Assembly: GCA_025455635.1 (NCBI GenBank)
Contig: JALOMF010000181.1
Span: 1 to 7,801, forward strand
DNA from: Saprospiraceae bacterium
GTDB taxonomy: Bacteria; Bacteroidota; Bacteroidia; Chitinophagales; Saprospiraceae
DNA: 7,801 nt
Direction: 5' to 3'
Below, one piece after another: positions 5,960 to 7,801 of the stretch. The notes beneath the pieces were generated by a model. The model was not told where the DNA came from, did not search any database, and saw nothing but the letters and a program-made list of their open reading frames with translations. The translations under genes and the position numbers were made by a program. The first letter of the stretch is position 1. Each line of letters begins with the position of its first letter.

Positions 5960-7459
5960 ATGGATTCCATCCTGACCTTTGCTGACCTCGGCCTGAGCGC
6001 CGACATCCTCGACGGCCTCCTGAAAAAAGGCTTTAAGTCGCCAACGCCCATCCAGGCGCAAACCATCCCGCTGCTGCTCAACGGCGAGCGTGACATCATC
6101 GGCCAAGCCCAGACCGGCACTGGTAAAACAGCCGCCTTTGGCCTCCCCATCATCGAGCGCATCACGCCCGGCTTGCGCAAAGTGCAGGCCATCGTGCTGG
6201 CGCCCACCCGTGAGCTGGCCAACCAAGTGGCCGAAGAACTCGAAAGCCTCAAGGGCAAGCGCGACATCACCATCTTGCCCGTGTACGGCGGCCAGGGCAT
6301 GGTGACGCAGCTGCGCTCCCTAAAGCAGGGCGTTGACATCGTAGTGGGCACGCCCGGCCGCGTCATTGACCACATCGAGCGCAAGACCCTCAAGCTCAAC
6401 GACATCAAGTTCGTGGTGCTGGACGAGGCCGACGAAATGCTCAACATGGGCTTCGTGGACGATATTGAAAAAATACTCTCGCACGTGCCTGAACAGCGCC
6501 GGATGCTCCTGTTCTCCGCTACCATGCCCGGTCAAATCCTCAGCCTTGCTCGTAAGTTTATGGGTGAGTACGACGAGGTGAAAGTGGCTTCCAAGCAGCA
6601 ATCGGCCACGAACGTGGAGCAGATTTTCTACGAAATCCAAGAAAAAGACAAGCTGCGTGCCCTGCACCGCCTCATCGAGACGGAGTCGGAGTTTTACGCC
6701 CTCGTGTTCAGCCGCACCCGGCTCGGTGCCGACCGCTTGGCCAGCAAACTGAGCGACCTCGGCTACGAGGTGGAGGCACTGCACGGCGACGTGACGCAGG
6801 TTCAGCGGGAGCGCATACTCGCCAAGTTCAAGGGCGGCCATGCGACCATCCTCGTGGCCACTGACGTAGCGGCCCGTGGCATTGACATCAACAACCTCTC
6901 GCACGTCGTCAACTTCGACATGCCGGACAGCCCAGAGGCGTATGTCCACCGCATCGGCCGTACGGGCCGCGCTGGCAAAACGGGCAAGGCCATCAGCTTC
7001 ATCGCACCGGGCGAGTGGCGCAAACTGCAGTTCGTGCAGCAAGTGACCAAGACGACCATCACCCGTGGCCGGTTACCTTACGGCCAAGAGGTGATTGACA
7101 TGAAGCGCAATTCGATGAAGGAGCGGGTGTTCGCAGCCGTGGAAGGCGAGGTTTCCCAAGAGTTTTACAACCTTTCAGAAGAAATCCTGTCCTCTGGCAA
7201 GCCCAAGCAGCTATTGGCCTCGCTGCTCCAGCTGCACTTCGGCGGCAACCTGAACCCACATGCTTTCCCTGAAATCAGGGAGCCAGAACGTGCGGGCGGC
7301 TTCAAGCCAAACCGCCATAGCCTAGAGCGCCACGGCGCGCCACGGCCAGCCACTGCTGGTGCAGGCAAGGCCACCGGCTACCTTGGCCGTAAGGAAAGGG
7401 CTTCTTCCACTGGCCAGTTTGCCAGCAAGCCGTTTTTCAAGAAGAAAAAATTCGCTTAA
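5960..7459 (+). CDS. DEAD-box ATP-dependent RNA helicase (DeaD/CshA-like)
   Basis: A 499-residue RNA helicase that uses ATP to open short RNA duplexes in ribosome assembly, RNA decay or cold adaptation. All core motifs are intact: the Q motif with F7, F25 and Q32; Walker A AQTGTGKT at 50-57; PTRELA at 82-87; TPGR at 131-134; DEAD at 155-158; SAT at 186-188; TDVAARGID at 301-309; and HRIGRTGR at 330-337. Two RecA-like domains therefore span about 1-360. A helical region follows (RNSMKERVFAAVEGEVSQEFYNLSEEIL and onward), like the extension in DeaD/CshA proteins. The last 65 or so residues are a basic low-complexity tail ending KPFFKKKKFA, probably for RNA binding; no RRM-like DbpA domain is evident. 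The ATG at 5960 gives the usual short N-terminus before the Q motif. It is a single-gene unit with a long leader and its own terminator. The exact subfamily is uncertain. Confidence 0.96.
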   Translation: MDSILTFADLGLSADILDGLLKKGFKSPTPIQAQTIPLLLNGERDIIGQAQTGTGKTAAFGLPIIERITPGLRKVQAIVLAPTRELANQVAEELESLKGKRDITILPVYGGQGMVTQLRSLKQGVDIVVGTPGRVIDHIERKTLKLNDIKFVVLDEADEMLNMGFVDDIEKILSHVPEQRRMLLFSATMPGQILSLARKFMGEYDEVKVASKQQSATNVEQIFYEIQEKDKLRALHRLIETESEFYALVFSRTRLGADRLASKLSDLGYEVEALHGDVTQVQRERILAKFKGGHATILVATDVAARGIDINNLSHVVNFDMPDSPEAYVHRIGRTGRAGKTGKAISFIAPGEWRKLQFVQQVTKTTITRGRLPYGQEVIDMKRNSMKERVFAAVEGEVSQEFYNLSEEILSSGKPKQLLASLLQLHFGGNLNPHAFPEIREPERAGGFKPNRHSLERHGAPRPATAGAGKATGYLGRKERASSTGQFASKPFFKKKKFA

Positions 7460-7498
7460 CCAGCTAGTCCCATTAGGGGACATTTGGTGAAAAAATAG

Positions 7499-7536
7499 AG
7501 GCAAGCGTGGGGCAACCCGCACTTGCCTTTTCTTTT
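7499..7536 (+). terminator. Intrinsic terminator after the helicase, GCAA loop
   Basis: AGGCAAG (7499-7505) pairs with CTTGCCT (7522-7528). After one C-A mismatch the stem continues as GTGGG/CCCGC (7507-7511 with 7516-7520) and closes on the GNRA-type tetraloop GCAA (7512-7515). A T-rich tract, TTTTCTTTTT, follows. It sits 40 bases after the helicase TAA. The A-rich 5' flank (7490-7497) could let it also terminate the convergent gene at 7566. Confidence 0.85.
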
Positions 7537-7565
7537 TGGCTGAAAATCAGGGACTCAGGGGAGTT

Positions 7566-7796
7566 TTAGTGGTGCTTTTCAAATGCGTTAGCCAGCTTCT
7601 GGAGGTACTGCGAGGTGGTTTCCTTGAGGTAAACGCCGAGCGTGATAGCGGCCTTGTCCAGCAGGTTGATTTCAAAAAATCGATAGTCGAATTGGTGCTC
7701 CAAGCCGCTGGTCAGGCGTTCCCGGTTGCTGGCGAGCATGGCCAGCTCTGCGGCGGAGATGTTGTTGGTGCCCCCGGCGTTCACGTATTTTTTCAT
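7566..7796 (-). CDS. Unrecognised small or 5'-truncated protein
   Basis: Seventy-six residues from an ATG at 7796 to TAA at 7566-7568. I do not recognise the family. The sequence has no membrane segment or signal peptide and looks mainly helical; the stretch RERLTSGLEHQFDYRFFEINLLDKAAITLG is a well-composed soluble protein core rather than random frame. The reading frame stays open to the window edge (the codon before the ATG is CGC), so this ATG may be internal and the entry may be the C-terminus of a longer protein. Support for coding: composition like its neighbours, convergent placement against the helicase with an intervening terminator, and no competing frame. No function is assigned. 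Confidence 0.6.
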   Translation of the reverse strand: MKKYVNAGGTNNISAAELAMLASNRERLTSGLEHQFDYRFFEINLLDKAAITLGVYLKETTSQYLQKLANAFEKHH

Positions 7797-7801
7797 GCGG
7801 C

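Noticed and set aside
6320..7042. A 240-codon minus-strand frame inside the helicase gene
   Set aside because: Antisense to intact DEAD-box motifs, with no domain of its own.

Overview
The window looks like an ordinary chromosomal stretch from a member of the Bacteroidota, probably a Saprospiria-type (Haliscomenobacter/Lewinella-like) bacterium. The evidence is the family signatures of the proteins: a short cytosolic-type NodB deacetylase beginning MYLVKTP, an ExbD with the MPAVNASSMADIAFLLLVFFLVTT membrane segment, and a GluRS with the K-L-S-x-R-D-G loop. In addition, Shine-Dalgarno sequences are missing upstream of the starts, several gene upstream regions carry TAnnTTTG-like -7 elements, and GC-rich genes are separated by AT-rich spacers. 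The genus assignment is inference.

Layout from left to right: the last codons of a possible rightward gene (1-54); a 21-bp-arm palindrome (59-118); gltX on the minus strand (126-1661); a divergent promoter region (1662-1874); a polysaccharide deacetylase on plus (1875-2519); a 158-bp fold-back repeat with 52-bp perfect arms (2520-2677) that fills the gap to, and supplies the stop codon of, a leftward exbD-like gene (2673-3224); a divergent intergenic region (3225-3392); an M29-type aminopeptidase on plus (3393-4493); an unrecognised gene on plus with a probable, catalytically degenerate DEDDh exonuclease fold (4654-5403), followed by a good intrinsic terminator; a roughly 490-base non-coding stretch with three hairpins; a DEAD-box RNA helicase on plus (5960-7459), followed by a terminator with a GCAA loop; and a small or partial minus-strand gene running to the right edge (7566-7796).

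The genes do not form a pathway or an evident operon. Most have their own upstream gap and look like single transcription units: translation (gltX), RNA remodelling (helicase), peptide turnover (M29), carbohydrate deacetylation and envelope energy coupling (ExbD). No mobile-element genes, CRISPR arrays, tRNAs or rRNAs were seen. The most interesting items are the very long perfect fold-back between two convergent genes, a second unrelated palindrome at another apparent convergent junction, the exonuclease-like protein that seems to have lost catalytic residues, an isoleucine in the KMSKS loop of GluRS, and the long structured leader ahead of the helicase. No convincing new multi-gene system is present.
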